Source: Ruminococcus sp.
GTDB taxonomy: Bacteria; Bacillota; Clostridia; Oscillospirales; Ruminococcaceae
Length of the DNA stretch: 64,000 nucleotides
NCBI GenBank assembly: GCA_017478965.1
Contig: JAFVCV010000013.1
Location: forward strand, 92,702-156,701
Reading direction: 5' to 3'
Shown in pieces: positions 8,020 through 17,045 of this stretch. Made by a program: the position numbers and the translations under genes. The stretch's first letter is position 1. Each line of letters begins with the position of its first letter. The notes below the pieces were generated by a model. It did not search any database, was not told the DNA's origin, and saw only the letters and a list, made by a program, of their open reading frames with translations.

Positions 8020-8667
8020 ATGAAACTGTTCATCGATACCGCAAATACCAATGACATCAGAGAGGCCAACGACCTTGGCGTTATCTGCGGAGTAACTACC
8101 AACCCTTCCCTTATCGCTAAGGAAGGCAGAGTTTTCGAGGAAGTCGTTCAGGAGATAACCGAGATAGTTGACGGACCGATATCCGCCGAGGTCATCTCGC
8201 TGGAGGCCGACAAGATGGTGGAAGAGGCTATACCCCTTTCTAAGATACACAAGAACATCGTCATCAAGCTGCCGATGTGCGCTGAGGGTCTGAAGGCCTG
8301 CAAGAAGCTGACCGCTATGGGCATCAAGACCAATGTTACCCTTATCTTCTCCGCCGCACAGGCTCTGCTGGCTGCCAATGCAGGCGCTACTTACGTTTCG
8401 CCCTTCCTTGGCAGACTTGACGATATCGGCATGGAGGGCATGGCCCTCATCGAGGAGATCGCTGACATATTCAGCGTTCAGGATATCAAGACTGAGATAA
8501 TCGCTGCATCTATCAGAAATCCTATCCACGTTACACAGGCTGCAAGGGCAGGCTGCGACATCGCTACTGTTCCTATGAACGTTATCAGACAGATGATAAA
8601 GCACCCCCTGACCGACAACGGCATCGAGCGTTTCCTGAAGGACTGGGAAGGCGTTCAGACCAAGTAA
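8020..8667 (+). CDS. tal: Transaldolase, short TalC/FSA-like type
   Basis: 215 residues, the length of the small decameric transaldolase/fructose-6-phosphate aldolase subfamily. It transfers a dihydroxyacetone unit in the non-oxidative pentose phosphate pathway, or alternatively cleaves fructose 6-phosphate. Landmarks are [29 protein letters not shown] with the Schiff-base Lys83, and [15 protein letters not shown]. Start ATG has AGAAAGGAA upstream. It leads an operon with the two transketolase subunits 31 bp downstream. The clean codon bias suggests high expression. Sequence alone does not separate transaldolase from FSA activity, but the neighbours favour transaldolase. Confidence 0.9.
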   Translation: MKLFIDTANTNDIREANDLGVICGVTTNPSLIAKEGRVFEEVVQEITEIVDGPISAEVISLEADKMVEEAIPLSKIHKNIVIKLPMCAEGLKACKKLTAMGIKTNVTLIFSAAQALLAANAGATYVSPFLGRLDDIGMEGMALIEEIADIFSVQDIKTEIIAASIRNPIHVTQAARAGCDIATVPMNVIRQMIKHPLTDNGIERFLKDWEGVQTK

Positions 8668-8698
8668 GCTTGCGCAGCGGCGCAGAAAGGAACTTATC

Positions 8699-9541
8699 AT
8701 GGATAATGCAGTAAAGAAGGAGCTGCAAGTAAATGCCTGCAAGGTCCGCATGGGCATAATCGAGGGCGTTTACAATGCAAAGTCCGGCCACCCGGGCGGA
8801 TCGCTGTCCGTGGCTGATACGCTGACATATCTTTATTTCAATAAAATGAACATCGACCCCAGTGAGCCTAAGGCTGCTGACAGGGACAGACTGGTCCTTT
8901 CCAAGGGCCATACCGCTCCGGCACTTTATTCGGTGCTGGCCAACAGAGGCTACTTTGCAGCAGATGAACTCAAGAACCTGAGACACGTCGGTTCGTTTCT
9001 TCAGGGCCACCCGGATATGAAGCATATCCCGGGAGTGGATATGAGCACCGGCTCCCTTGGACAGGGCATCTCCGCAGCCTGCGGAATGGCACTTTCAGGG
9101 AAGATCGCCGGGAAGGACTACAAGGTCTATGCCGTTCTTGGCGATGGCGAGATCGAGGAGGGTCAGGTATGGGAGGCCGCTATGTTCGCCGCCCACTATA
9201 AGCTTGACAACCTGAGGGCTATAGTCGATAACAACGGCCTGCAGATCGACGGCAGGATCACCGAGGTGATGTCGCCTATGCCTATCACTGATAAATTCGA
9301 GGCTTTCGGCTGGCACGTCATCACAGTTGACGCCCACGATTTCGACGCCATCGACGCTGCTTTCACAGAGGCTGACTCTGTAAAGGGCAAGCCTGTGGCT
9401 ATTATCCAGCACAGCGTAAAGGGCAAGGGCGTTTCATTCATGGAGGACCAGGTAGGCTGGCACGGCACAGCCCCCAATAAAGAACAGTACGATCAGGCAA
9501 TGGCAGAGCTGAACGCTCAGCTGGCCGGACTGGAGGGCTGA
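8699..9541 (+). CDS. Transketolase, N-terminal subunit
   Basis: 280 residues: the thiamine-diphosphate (PP) domain of a split transketolase. Landmarks are KSGHPGGSLSVAD, LSKGHTAPALYS, STGSLGQGISAACGMAL and GDGEIEEGQVWEA with the GDG...N cofactor/Mg motif completed by VDNNGLQ. It pairs with the C-terminal subunit three bases downstream and moves two-carbon units in the pentose phosphate pathway. Such two-gene transketolases are common in Clostridia and archaea. RBS AGAAAGGAA precedes the ATG. Confidence 0.93.
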   Translation: MDNAVKKELQVNACKVRMGIIEGVYNAKSGHPGGSLSVADTLTYLYFNKMNIDPSEPKAADRDRLVLSKGHTAPALYSVLANRGYFAADELKNLRHVGSFLQGHPDMKHIPGVDMSTGSLGQGISAACGMALSGKIAGKDYKVYAVLGDGEIEEGQVWEAAMFAAHYKLDNLRAIVDNNGLQIDGRITEVMSPMPITDKFEAFGWHVITVDAHDFDAIDAAFTEADSVKGKPVAIIQHSVKGKGVSFMEDQVGWHGTAPNKEQYDQAMAELNAQLAGLEG

Positions 9542-9544
9542 GAA

Positions 9545-10495
9545 ATGGCAGATGTTGTAAAGAAGGCTACCAGAGAGAGCTACGGCGAGGCTCTGGCAGA
9601 GCTTAGCACAGAATTTGAGGATTTTGTGGTGCTTGACGCTGACCTGGCGGCTGCCACAAAGACAGGCGTTTTCAAGAAGGCCTGCCCTGAAAGGTTTTTC
9701 GACTGCGGTATCGCAGAGGCTAACATGATGGGCGTTGCCGCCGGCATTGCGTCCACGGGGCGGAGAGTCTTCGCAAGCTCCTTCGCAATGTTCGCAGCAG
9801 GCAGAGCCTTTGAGGTAGTGAGAAATTCCATAGGCTATCCTCATCTCAACGTCAATATAGGCGCAACTCATGCGGGTATTTCCGTAGGTGAGGACGGTGC
9901 GACCCACCAGTGCTGTGAGGACATCGCACTGATGAGGACTATCCCGGGAATGACTATAATCAATCCTGCGGACCACGTTGAGGCAAAGGCGGCAGTAAGA
10001 GCGGCTCTGGAGCTGGACGGACCTGTATACATGAGGTTCGGCAGACTTGCTGTGCCGATAATAAACGATGAAAAGACCTACAGGTTTGAGGTAGGCAAGG
10101 GCGTTACCCTGAGAGACGGCAAGGATATTACCGTGATCGCCACGGGCCTTATGGTAAACGAGGCTGTAAACGCAGCGGCTGTGCTTGCAGAAGAGGGTAT
10201 AGACGTCAGGGTCATCAATATCCACACCATCAAGCCCCTTGACAGGGAGCTGGTAATAAAGGCAGCCAGGGAGACCGGGCTGATAGTCACCGCCGAGGAG
10301 CACAGTGTCATAGGCGGGCTCGGTTCAGCAGTAGCCGAGGCAGTTACAGAGGAGTGTCCGGTGCCTGTGATAAAGATAGGCGTTAAGGACGTCTTCGGTC
10401 AGAGCGGTCCTGCCGCAGAGCTTCTGAAGCTTTACGGTCTGAGCGCTGAGAATATAGCTGATACAGTCAGAAAGGCTCTGAAAAAGGGCAAATGA
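9545..10495 (+). CDS. Transketolase, C-terminal subunit
   Basis: 316 residues carrying the Pyr domain and C-terminal domain of transketolase. Landmarks are VVLDADLAAATKT, FDCGIAEANMMGVAAGIA (containing the glutamate that activates thiamine diphosphate), GATHAGISVGEDGATHQ and EEHSVIGGLGSAVAE. It starts three bases after the N-terminal subunit stop, so the two are tightly coupled. The operon ends at the terminator at 10677. Confidence 0.93.
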   Translation: MADVVKKATRESYGEALAELSTEFEDFVVLDADLAAATKTGVFKKACPERFFDCGIAEANMMGVAAGIASTGRRVFASSFAMFAAGRAFEVVRNSIGYPHLNVNIGATHAGISVGEDGATHQCCEDIALMRTIPGMTIINPADHVEAKAAVRAALELDGPVYMRFGRLAVPIINDEKTYRFEVGKGVTLRDGKDITVIATGLMVNEAVNAAAVLAEEGIDVRVINIHTIKPLDRELVIKAARETGLIVTAEEHSVIGGLGSAVAEAVTEECPVPVIKIGVKDVFGQSGPAAELLKLYGLSAENIADTVRKALKKGK

Positions 10496-10578
10496 GCCGG
10501 ACCCGGCGAAGTATAGGATAGAGTTATTTACGTTTATTCCAATTTCCACCTTATTTTCAGTCATGGTTTTGATACACC

Positions 10579-10616
10579 CATACAAGGCGAATGTACACCA
10601 GCTTTCGCCTTGTATG
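10579..10616. repeat. 13-bp perfect inverted repeat in the transketolase 3' region
   Basis: CATACAAGGCGAA (10579-10591) and TTCGCCTTGTATG (10604-10616) with a 12-base loop. There is no T-run after it, so it is not a simple terminator. It could be an RNA-stabilising hairpin or a small dispersed repeat. Confidence 0.55.
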
Positions 10617-10676
10617 CAAAACCTGCATAGATAAGCTGATCCTCTTATAATTTCATATTATAAATTTCCCTTTCTG

Positions 10677-10706
10677 AAAAGCTGTGGCGCCCGCCGCAGC
10701 TTTTTC
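10677..10706 (+). terminator. Intrinsic terminator of the transaldolase-transketolase operon
   Basis: AGCTGTGG (10680-10687) pairs with CCGCAGCT (10694-10701), followed by TTTTT. It ends the 10.5-10.7 kb intergenic stretch, whose only other feature is the inverted repeat at 10579. Confidence 0.7.
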
Positions 10707-10734
10707 TCTGTCTATCCGGAGGCTTGTGTGATAT

Positions 10735-10814
10735 CTGCGCTCATCAGAGCGCAGGCACATAAACAAAGCAAAGCCCTTGCCCAAAAAGCGGGGCTGTTTT
10801 CAGTTATGTGCCTG
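10735..10814. repeat. Nested inverted repeats at the 3' end of the EAL gene
   Basis: A hairpin CTGCGCTC/GAGCGCAG (10735-10754) overlaps an 11-bp perfect pair CAGGCACATAA/TTATGTGCCTG (10752-10762 and 10804-10814). The latter encloses an inner AGCCC/GGGCT stem. On the minus strand this is the transcript end of the EAL gene, so it may act as a complex terminator. The two hairpins share CAG and are mutually exclusive as drawn. Confidence 0.45.
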
Positions 10815-12725
10815 ACTTATGTGAGTTATAAAATCCTTTTTCGGTATGGGCTTAGAAAAATAATAGCCTTGCAGGTAGTCCACCGAGAGCTTTTCCAGCA
10901 GCTCTATCTGCTCCTTGGTCTCAACGCCCTCTACCAGTATCTTCCGCCCCATCTGTCTTATCATTCTCACGCTGTTTTCAAGAATGACGCTCCCCAGCTC
11001 GCTGGTCTCTGCGCTCCAGAGTATGCTCTTGTCGATCTTCACCACATCGAAGTCCAGAGAGAATATCAGCTGGATATTTGAATAACCTGTGCCGTAGTCG
11101 TCCATGGAGAAGTGATAACCGTCCTTTTTAAGGTCCGCTACTACAGTGCTCAGGAGCTTATAGTCCTTGGGGGCGATAGTTTCAGTTATCTCGAAATTTA
11201 TGAAATCCTTGTCGATGCCGAAGCTCTCTATCAGATCGTTTATCCTGTCAGCGAACCCGGCCTGCATACACTGAATGACCGAAAGGTTCACATTTATGCA
11301 GTCCATTCCGTTCTCAGCGGGGATACCGCTTTTGATGAACCGGCAGACCTCGCTCAGCACGAAATCGTCTATCTCGTCTATCATGCCTATCTGCTCGGCC
11401 ACGGTGATGAACTCGTCGGGGTAGACCTCGCCGATAAGGCTGTCATGGAGCCTTATAAGGGCCTCGGCTCCGTGGAGCCTCCTGCCCTTCACGCAGTAGG
11501 TAGGCTGGTAGTAGACCTCGAAATTATGCTCCTCCAGACCTCTGCTGATGGCGTCCTCCACGGCGGACCTTCTGATGAGGTAGTCAAGGTCGCTGCCGGT
11601 CAGCAGCTTTTTGTCATTGTCCGCCGGCACCGGGCTGTCTGCCATATAGAAAACGTCTGCCGGACTTTTGAGCCTTTCCGGCATATCTGCGGCCATCACC
11701 ACGGCATTGAGGATTATCTCAGTCTCCCTGAAGAGCCAGGGGTATTTAAACCGTTTGATGATGTTGTTCGTTATGGCGCTGACGGTCTTTTCATCGTTGT
11801 CGGTTATGGTTATTATAAAGGTACTGGGGTTGGTGATGTAGATATAATACCTAGGCGTCACTGTTTTCAGATAATCCGAAACGATGGAGGCCAGGATGTC
11901 CGTGTTCTCAGAGCCGGTAGCTCTCTGTATAATATCGCCGTTGGTTATTTTCAGGCACACCAGGGTCACAGGGCTGCGGTTTATCATAAAGCTGTTCAGG
12001 TCGCTCTGCAAGGCCCGCCGGTTGTTGAAGCCAGTCTCTACGTCTATCCGTTCGTCCTCGCTCTCTATTGCTATCATGGTACCCAGCACCCCGATAGCCT
12101 CCGCCAGCAGCTCGCACTTGACCTTGATGAAAATGAGCTGTATAGCTACTCCGGCAATAACTATCACGTAGAAATAGCTAAGGGCGATCTTTTTCTTGGC
12201 CGAAAGGGCGTTCCAGGAAAACATGAGCTTTCCGATGGAAAGGGCGAAATAGATGGCCGCCGCCAGATAGATGGAATTCTCAGCCCAGTTGCGGCAGAAT
12301 TCCCGCTGATCGTTAAAGTAGTAGACCTGATGGAGAAACGGGTTCAGAAGTACCGGTATCTCCGTGATTATGAATATTGACATATAGAGCAGCAGCTTTT
12401 TCCAGCTGACTCTGGAGGTGGTGCCGCAGACGTAGGAGACATAGCAGAAAAACGTGGGGCACAGAGCGGTATGCAGCAGAAAATATAAAAACTGCATGAC
12501 CTCCACCACCGTAAAGGCAGTGTCATTGGTCATCTTATGGTGTTCGGCCAGTGCCGATATGACGGAGCTGAGGGCGTTGCAGAAGATTATCACTGTCATG
12601 GTGATGAAGAGCTTATTCTGAAGCTTATCAGTCCTTTGCTGGATAAGGGTGAACAGCAATATGGTGACGCACAGCAGGATAGTAGAGGAGTGAAGTGCGA
12701 TATCGAGCATATTGATACTGTACAT
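10800..12725 (-). CDS. Membrane protein with degenerate GGDEF and intact EAL domain (c-di-GMP phosphodiesterase type)
   Basis: 641 residues. The first about 215 residues hold several membrane helices, probably seven. Next comes a region of GGDEF fold (DVETGFNNRRALQSDLN onward) in which the GGDEF motif itself is missing. The C-terminal EAL domain keeps GAEALIRL, INVNLS, FEITET, DDYGTGYSN, VKIDKS, EGVET and LQGYYFSKP, which carry the metal ligands and the catalytic loop. It should therefore hydrolyse cyclic di-GMP rather than make it. ATG has GGGAGG 13 bases upstream. A consensus promoter and a structured 100-base leader precede it. Confidence 0.88.
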   Translation of the reverse strand: MYSINMLDIALHSSTILLCVTILLFTLIQQRTDKLQNKLFITMTVIIFCNALSSVISALAEHHKMTNDTAFTVVEVMQFLYFLLHTALCPTFFCYVSYVCGTTSRVSWKKLLLYMSIFIITEIPVLLNPFLHQVYYFNDQREFCRNWAENSIYLAAAIYFALSIGKLMFSWNALSAKKKIALSYFYVIVIAGVAIQLIFIKVKCELLAEAIGVLGTMIAIESEDERIDVETGFNNRRALQSDLNSFMINRSPVTLVCLKITNGDIIQRATGSENTDILASIVSDYLKTVTPRYYIYITNPSTFIITITDNDEKTVSAITNNIIKRFKYPWLFRETEIILNAVVMAADMPERLKSPADVFYMADSPVPADNDKKLLTGSDLDYLIRRSAVEDAISRGLEEHNFEVYYQPTYCVKGRRLHGAEALIRLHDSLIGEVYPDEFITVAEQIGMIDEIDDFVLSEVCRFIKSGIPAENGMDCINVNLSVIQCMQAGFADRINDLIESFGIDKDFINFEITETIAPKDYKLLSTVVADLKKDGYHFSMDDYGTGYSNIQLIFSLDFDVVKIDKSILWSAETSELGSVILENSVRMIRQMGRKILVEGVETKEQIELLEKLSVDYLQGYYFSKPIPKKDFITHISQAHN

Positions 12726-12770
12726 AATAATTTACATACCTCCCTTCAGGCAGTCAGGATGATATCGTTT

Positions 12771-12815
12771 ACAGCCGTAAGGTCAGGCCGTTCAGAGCGG
12801 GGCCGTGACGGCTGT
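12771..12815 (-). promoter_or_regulatory. Stem-loop in the leader of the EAL gene
   Basis: ACAGCCGT (12771-12778) and ACGGCTGT (12808-12815) form a perfect 8-bp stem enclosing a GGCC-rich inner region, within the roughly 100-base 5' leader. It does not show the conserved core of known c-di-GMP riboswitches. Confidence 0.4.
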
Positions 12816-12833
12816 GTAAGATCTCTCAAGTTG

Positions 12834-12862
12834 ATTATATCACAAACCCCCGCCATATTCAA
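12834..12862 (-). promoter_or_regulatory. Sigma-A promoter of the EAL gene
   Basis: Minus strand TTGAAT (12857-12862), 17 bases, TATAAT (12834-12839). Confidence 0.7.
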
Positions 12863-12907
12863 GAGGAAAATGAAAAATAAGATATTTTATCCCGCCGGAG
12901 CAAGACG

Positions 12908-12938
12908 AAAAACTCCTCCCCGTGTCAGGGGAGGAGAG
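12908..12938 (-). terminator. Intrinsic terminator after the coiled-coil FtsX gene
   Basis: On the minus strand CTCCTCCCC pairs with GGGGAGGAG (plus-strand 12928-12936 and 12913-12921) and is followed by TTTTT. It isolates this gene from the downstream EAL gene. Confidence 0.85.
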
Positions 12939-12944
12939 TCTGTT

Positions 12945-15900
12945 CTATTCAACAGATTTAAGCGACTCGGCCATGTTTATCTTTTCAAGCTTGGTCTCCA
13001 TGAAAAGGTTCACGGCGAAGTTGAAAACGAAGGTGAGCACTATGCTGAAAACAAAGCTTTTTGGCAGTATCCTGACCCGGAAGGCCACCATGTCAACCAC
13101 TATCTGCGCCATGACGAACCTGTGGAGAAGAACGCCTAAGAACAGTCCTGCCACGGCACCTATGGCGGTCAGTGCGATGTTCTCTCTTAGCACGTAGGCC
13201 GAAGTCTCACGTCTGTAAAAGCCCAGGACCTTGATGGTGGCTATTTCCCTTATCCTTTCGGTGATGTTGATGTTGGTCAGATTGTAAAGGACTATGAAGG
13301 CAAGCCCGGCAGCGCTTGCTATCACCAGCAGCACCACGTAGTCAAGGCTGCTCATGGAATTGGTCATTCGCTCCTTGACCTCCTTGAAAAGGGTAACGTT
13401 ATTTACGCTTTCGTTTTTTTGCAGCTCGGCAGCGGTCTGGCTGTGGTCTGCCCCCCTGGGAAAGTTCATGTATACTGTGTTGAATCCAGCCTTTTCCCCC
13501 AGCTGCTCCTCAAAGGTCCCTGCATTGGTGAAGATGTAGTTATAGACATGGTTCTCGCAGACCCCTGCGACCTTCACCTTCAGCACGTTCATGTCCCCGT
13601 CCCGCAGAAGTATCTCGTCCCCGGTCTTTACACCGTATCTCTCGTTGATGCTCTGGCTGACTATGGCCTCTCCGGCGGCCGGCGGAGAAAGCTTTGCACC
13701 GTCCACGGTCCTGAGGGTGATGTATTTTTCCATTCCCTCATAGTCCTCCGGGGCGATGAGGGTGATGCTCTTTACCTTGTCCTTTTTCACCAGGTCCCAG
13801 GAACTTTCCTTGATGAGCTTGTGGCTGGCAGTCAGGCTGTTTATGTCCCTTTCCAGGTCTTTAGGCAGGCCGCCGCCCTCAGGGGTGAATATCAGAGAGG
13901 CGTCGGTCTTTACTATCTCCTCGTACTGAACGTCCGCAAAGCCCGCCACCGAATCCTTCAGCCCGAACCCGGTCAGCAGAAGCGCCGTGCAGCCGCTTAT
14001 GCCCACTATCATCATGAAGAACCGCTTTTTGTATCTGAAAATATTCCTCACAGATACCTTGTACAGAAACTTCATTCTGTTCCAGATAAACGGTATCCTT
14101 TCCAGCAGGACCCTCTTGCCGGCCTTGGGGGCTTTGGGCCGCATAAGGCTTGCGGCAGTCTCTGAAAGCTCATACCGGCAGGAAACGAAGGTGGTCCCCA
14201 CTGAGCACAGCATTGATACCGCCACGGCGATAATGGCCAGCTTCCAGTCAAATATATACTGTATATCAAGGGAAACATACATGAGTTTATAGGTCATCCA
14301 GATGACCCCCGGGAACAGCACCACTCCCACAGCATACCCGGTCACACAGCCTATCATGGCTGCACTGCCTGAGTAAAATAAAAACTTTCCCATGATGGCC
14401 CATTCGGAATAGCCAAGGGCCTTGAAAATGCCTATCTGGGTCCGCTGCTCCTCTACCATGCGGCTCATGGTGGTCATGCAGACCAGGGCTGCCACAAGTA
14501 TGAAGAATATGGGGAAGACCCTTGCCACCTGCTCGACGATCTCACTGTCGTTCTCAAAGCAGGCGTAGCCGATGTTGGTGCTGCGGTCAAGCAGGAAAGT
14601 GTCCGGCTCTTTCAGATCGGCAAGCTTTTGCTCTGCATCGGCAAGCTCCTTTTCGGCGTCTGCGATCTTTTCGCCGAACTCCGCTTTTCCGTCCTCATAT
14701 TCAGCCAGGCCCTCCTGATATTTCTTCTCGCCGTCCTCATATTCGGCCAGCCCGTCCTCATATTCCTTCCTGCCGTCCTCAAATTCTTTAAGGCTCTTTT
14801 CATATTCGGCCTTGCCTTCGGTGAGCTGCGAAAGGCCGTTCTCATACTCTCTCTTGCCGCTGTTGTATTCGTTCAGTCCGCTGTAATACTTCTGCTCAGA
14901 TGCGCTGTAGGTATAAAGTCCGCTCTCATACTGCTTTTTGCCGTTTTCATATTCAGCCAGGCCCTTCTGATATTCAGCCAGGCCCGCCTCATACTGGGCC
15001 TTGCCGGCCTGGAGCTGCGCCTTGCCTTCTTCCAGCTCTGCGGCCTTCGCCTCCAGCTCTGCCTTGCCGGCCTCGGCCTGCGCCCGGCCCTGTTCAAGCT
15101 CCGCCTTTGCACCTTCAAGCTGCTGCCTTGCGGCGTTGAGCTGGGCCTGGGTGTCGGTTATGGACTGCTGCTGCTCCGGGGGGAGCATATCGAATATCGG
15201 CATAAGCTCTGCGGTCTGTGCGGCGAATTCCTGCTCCCTGGCGGCAAGCTCGCTTTCCTGACCTGCTAAAAGAGCGGAGCTTGCGTCGATCTGAGCAAAA
15301 GCGCTCTCTATCTGCGCCTGCCCTGCCGCCAGCTGTTCTTCGCCCTCTGCAATGGCTTTTTCGCTCTCGTCTATCTGTGCCTTCGATGCGTCCAGCTGTG
15401 TCTTGGCGGCATCAAGCTCCTTTTTGCCGGAGCTGACCTGGGCCTGGGCGCTGTTAAGCTGTGCTTTTGCGCTGTCAAGCTGATACCGGCCGCTGTCTAT
15501 CTGCGCTTTGGCGCTGTCAAGCTCCGTCTTGGCCTCGTTCAGCTTTTTCTCGTTCTTGTCGATCTCTTCCTTTGCATCGCCAAGCTTAGTCTCGCCGTCA
15601 GTGATCTCCTGCCTGGCGTCGTCCAGCTCCTTTTTAGCATCGTCCAGCTCTGTCCTGGCGTCCTCCAGCTCCTTTCTGGCGTCATCCAGCTCTTTCTGTC
15701 CGTCGGCCCGCTTTTCCTCCAGCTCTTCCCGGCCGTCGCTTATCTCCTTTTCCGCATCGGAAACGACCCTTTCGTAACGCTCAACTGCCTGGTCCTTTAC
15801 CAGCTCTTCCCAGGTATCGTTTTCGCTGTCCATAAAGTCCTTATATTCGTCGGAATAGACCTGATACTCATGGTCAAGCTTAACATAGATCTCGCTGTAG

Positions 15901-16520
15901 ACCTCCATGTCGAAGGCCTCCTTATCCACATAGACAAAGCCGTCTATGCTGCCGGTGCCGATGGAGGTGGTGCCCCGCTCGAAGTTCACATAATAGGGAG
16001 AATAGGCCGCCCCCACTACCTTGAACTCCTTGTACCTGAGCCTGTCCTTAGTCTCCTCCTCATTGCTCTGTGCGACCCTGATGACCGAGCCGACAGGCGG
16101 CATACCGCCCATTTTTGCATCGGCCACACATTCGTCCGCCGCCTCAGGGAGCCTGCCCTCCAGAATTTCCAGCTTGTTGACATTTTCTGTCAGTGAGTGG
16201 ACCTTCATCACTCTTTCATGGTCGTTCTCTTTGGTAAAAAGCACGTCCAGACTGTAGGCACCCTCGGCGCTGACCACCCCTGGCTGCTGACGAAACTTTT
16301 CAGCGTCCTCCTCTTCCCAGCCTAAGGTGGAAATGAGCCTGTAGTCGAAAAGCTCGTGGTCGTTCATGAACCCGCCCACGGTGTGGACCATGGCTGGCGT
16401 GGTTATCTTTACCCCCGAGAAGAACCCGACCCCCAGGGCAATAATGGCAAGTATCGCCATAAATCTGCCAAGGGTGCTGTGTATCTCCCTCAGGGCAGAA
16501 AGTTTCATTTTCGATCTCAA
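12945..16520 (-). CDS. FtsX-type ABC transporter permease with a long extracellular coiled-coil hairpin
   Basis: 1191 residues. Membrane helix 1 is at about 17-40 (FMAILAIIALGVGFFSGV). An extracellular domain follows, then a Glu/Lys/Ala-rich coiled coil from about 250 to 650. Its first arm is rich in DAKKELDDA heptads, a turn lies near MLPPEQQQS, and the return arm has YEDGLAE heptads. The first FtsX domain (VARVFPIFFILVAALVCM onward) and a second, C-terminal FtsX domain complete it. The family moves or releases lipids, peptides or cell-wall signals with a partner ATPase. No ATPase gene is adjacent. TTG at 16520 has AAAGGGG 8 bases upstream; ATG at 16508 is an alternative. Confidence 0.88.
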   Translation of the reverse strand: MRSKMKLSALREIHSTLGRFMAILAIIALGVGFFSGVKITTPAMVHTVGGFMNDHELFDYRLISTLGWEEEDAEKFRQQPGVVSAEGAYSLDVLFTKENDHERVMKVHSLTENVNKLEILEGRLPEAADECVADAKMGGMPPVGSVIRVAQSNEEETKDRLRYKEFKVVGAAYSPYYVNFERGTTSIGTGSIDGFVYVDKEAFDMEVYSEIYVKLDHEYQVYSDEYKDFMDSENDTWEELVKDQAVERYERVVSDAEKEISDGREELEEKRADGQKELDDARKELEDARTELDDAKKELDDARQEITDGETKLGDAKEEIDKNEKKLNEAKTELDSAKAQIDSGRYQLDSAKAQLNSAQAQVSSGKKELDAAKTQLDASKAQIDESEKAIAEGEEQLAAGQAQIESAFAQIDASSALLAGQESELAAREQEFAAQTAELMPIFDMLPPEQQQSITDTQAQLNAARQQLEGAKAELEQGRAQAEAGKAELEAKAAELEEGKAQLQAGKAQYEAGLAEYQKGLAEYENGKKQYESGLYTYSASEQKYYSGLNEYNSGKREYENGLSQLTEGKAEYEKSLKEFEDGRKEYEDGLAEYEDGEKKYQEGLAEYEDGKAEFGEKIADAEKELADAEQKLADLKEPDTFLLDRSTNIGYACFENDSEIVEQVARVFPIFFILVAALVCMTTMSRMVEEQRTQIGIFKALGYSEWAIMGKFLFYSGSAAMIGCVTGYAVGVVLFPGVIWMTYKLMYVSLDIQYIFDWKLAIIAVAVSMLCSVGTTFVSCRYELSETAASLMRPKAPKAGKRVLLERIPFIWNRMKFLYKVSVRNIFRYKKRFFMMIVGISGCTALLLTGFGLKDSVAGFADVQYEEIVKTDASLIFTPEGGGLPKDLERDINSLTASHKLIKESSWDLVKKDKVKSITLIAPEDYEGMEKYITLRTVDGAKLSPPAAGEAIVSQSINERYGVKTGDEILLRDGDMNVLKVKVAGVCENHVYNYIFTNAGTFEEQLGEKAGFNTVYMNFPRGADHSQTAAELQKNESVNNVTLFKEVKERMTNSMSSLDYVVLLVIASAAGLAFIVLYNLTNINITERIREIATIKVLGFYRRETSAYVLRENIALTAIGAVAGLFLGVLLHRFVMAQIVVDMVAFRVRILPKSFVFSIVLTFVFNFAVNLFMETKLEKINMAESLKSVE

Positions 16521-16911
16521 ATCCCCTGCCCCTTTCCTAAAAGTCCGGCATTATAAGATAATGATAACATAAAACCTTCCGGATTTCAATACAAAAGTCT
16601 ATTGAAAATGACCTCTCCATGCCCTTTGGAATAGGCAGATTTTTACAAATTGCGGACTACAGGCCCTCTGTCTCGGTATACTATTATAATACAGTAAAAT
16701 ATAAGGCTTAGGCACATGATGTTGTATGACCTCCGGAAGCAGGCCCAATATCTAACAAAAAATGTACATTTTACAGGACTTTTTGTATTATTTGTAAATA
16801 GTTCAAATGTTTAATTTATATGAAAAGTGTACAGTTTTTTAAGCTCAAAATCGGGATATCGCCGAAATTGACCGTAATTGTGAGTTTTTAAGGTCAAACA
16901 GTAAAAAATGC
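16521..16911. other. Intergenic AT-rich stretch upstream of the giant surface protein
   Basis: No gene seen. It contains AT-rich blocks and two TGTACA words (near 16764 and 16829). A minus-strand TATAAT at 16550-16555 could serve the FtsX gene but has no clear -35 box. Confidence 0.5.
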
Positions 16912-16940
16912 TTGACAAAGGTTACGAAATGATGTACAAT
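16912..16940 (+). promoter_or_regulatory. Strong sigma-A promoter of the giant surface protein
   Basis: TTGACA (16912-16917), 17 bases, TACAAT (16935-16940). It leaves a leader of about 170 bases that contains the hairpin GTTGCGTT/AACGCATC near 16973-16989 and a possible 16-codon leader ORF. Confidence 0.75.
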
Positions 16941-17045
16941 AAATTTACAAATATTTATAATTGCCTTGGGGGTTGCGTTCAACGCATCAAACATTTGTTC
17001 TTACTTGAAGCGAAATTTTGAAAAATAGGAGGGGAAATGGGGTAA

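Noticed and set aside
11112-12380. A 422-codon plus-strand frame over the EAL gene
   Set aside because: The minus-strand frame carries all EAL motifs; the plus frame has no domain and no RBS.
12726-12833. A c-di-GMP riboswitch in the EAL gene leader
   Set aside because: The stem is real, but the conserved aptamer core sequences of the known classes are not there, so it is reported only as a structured leader.
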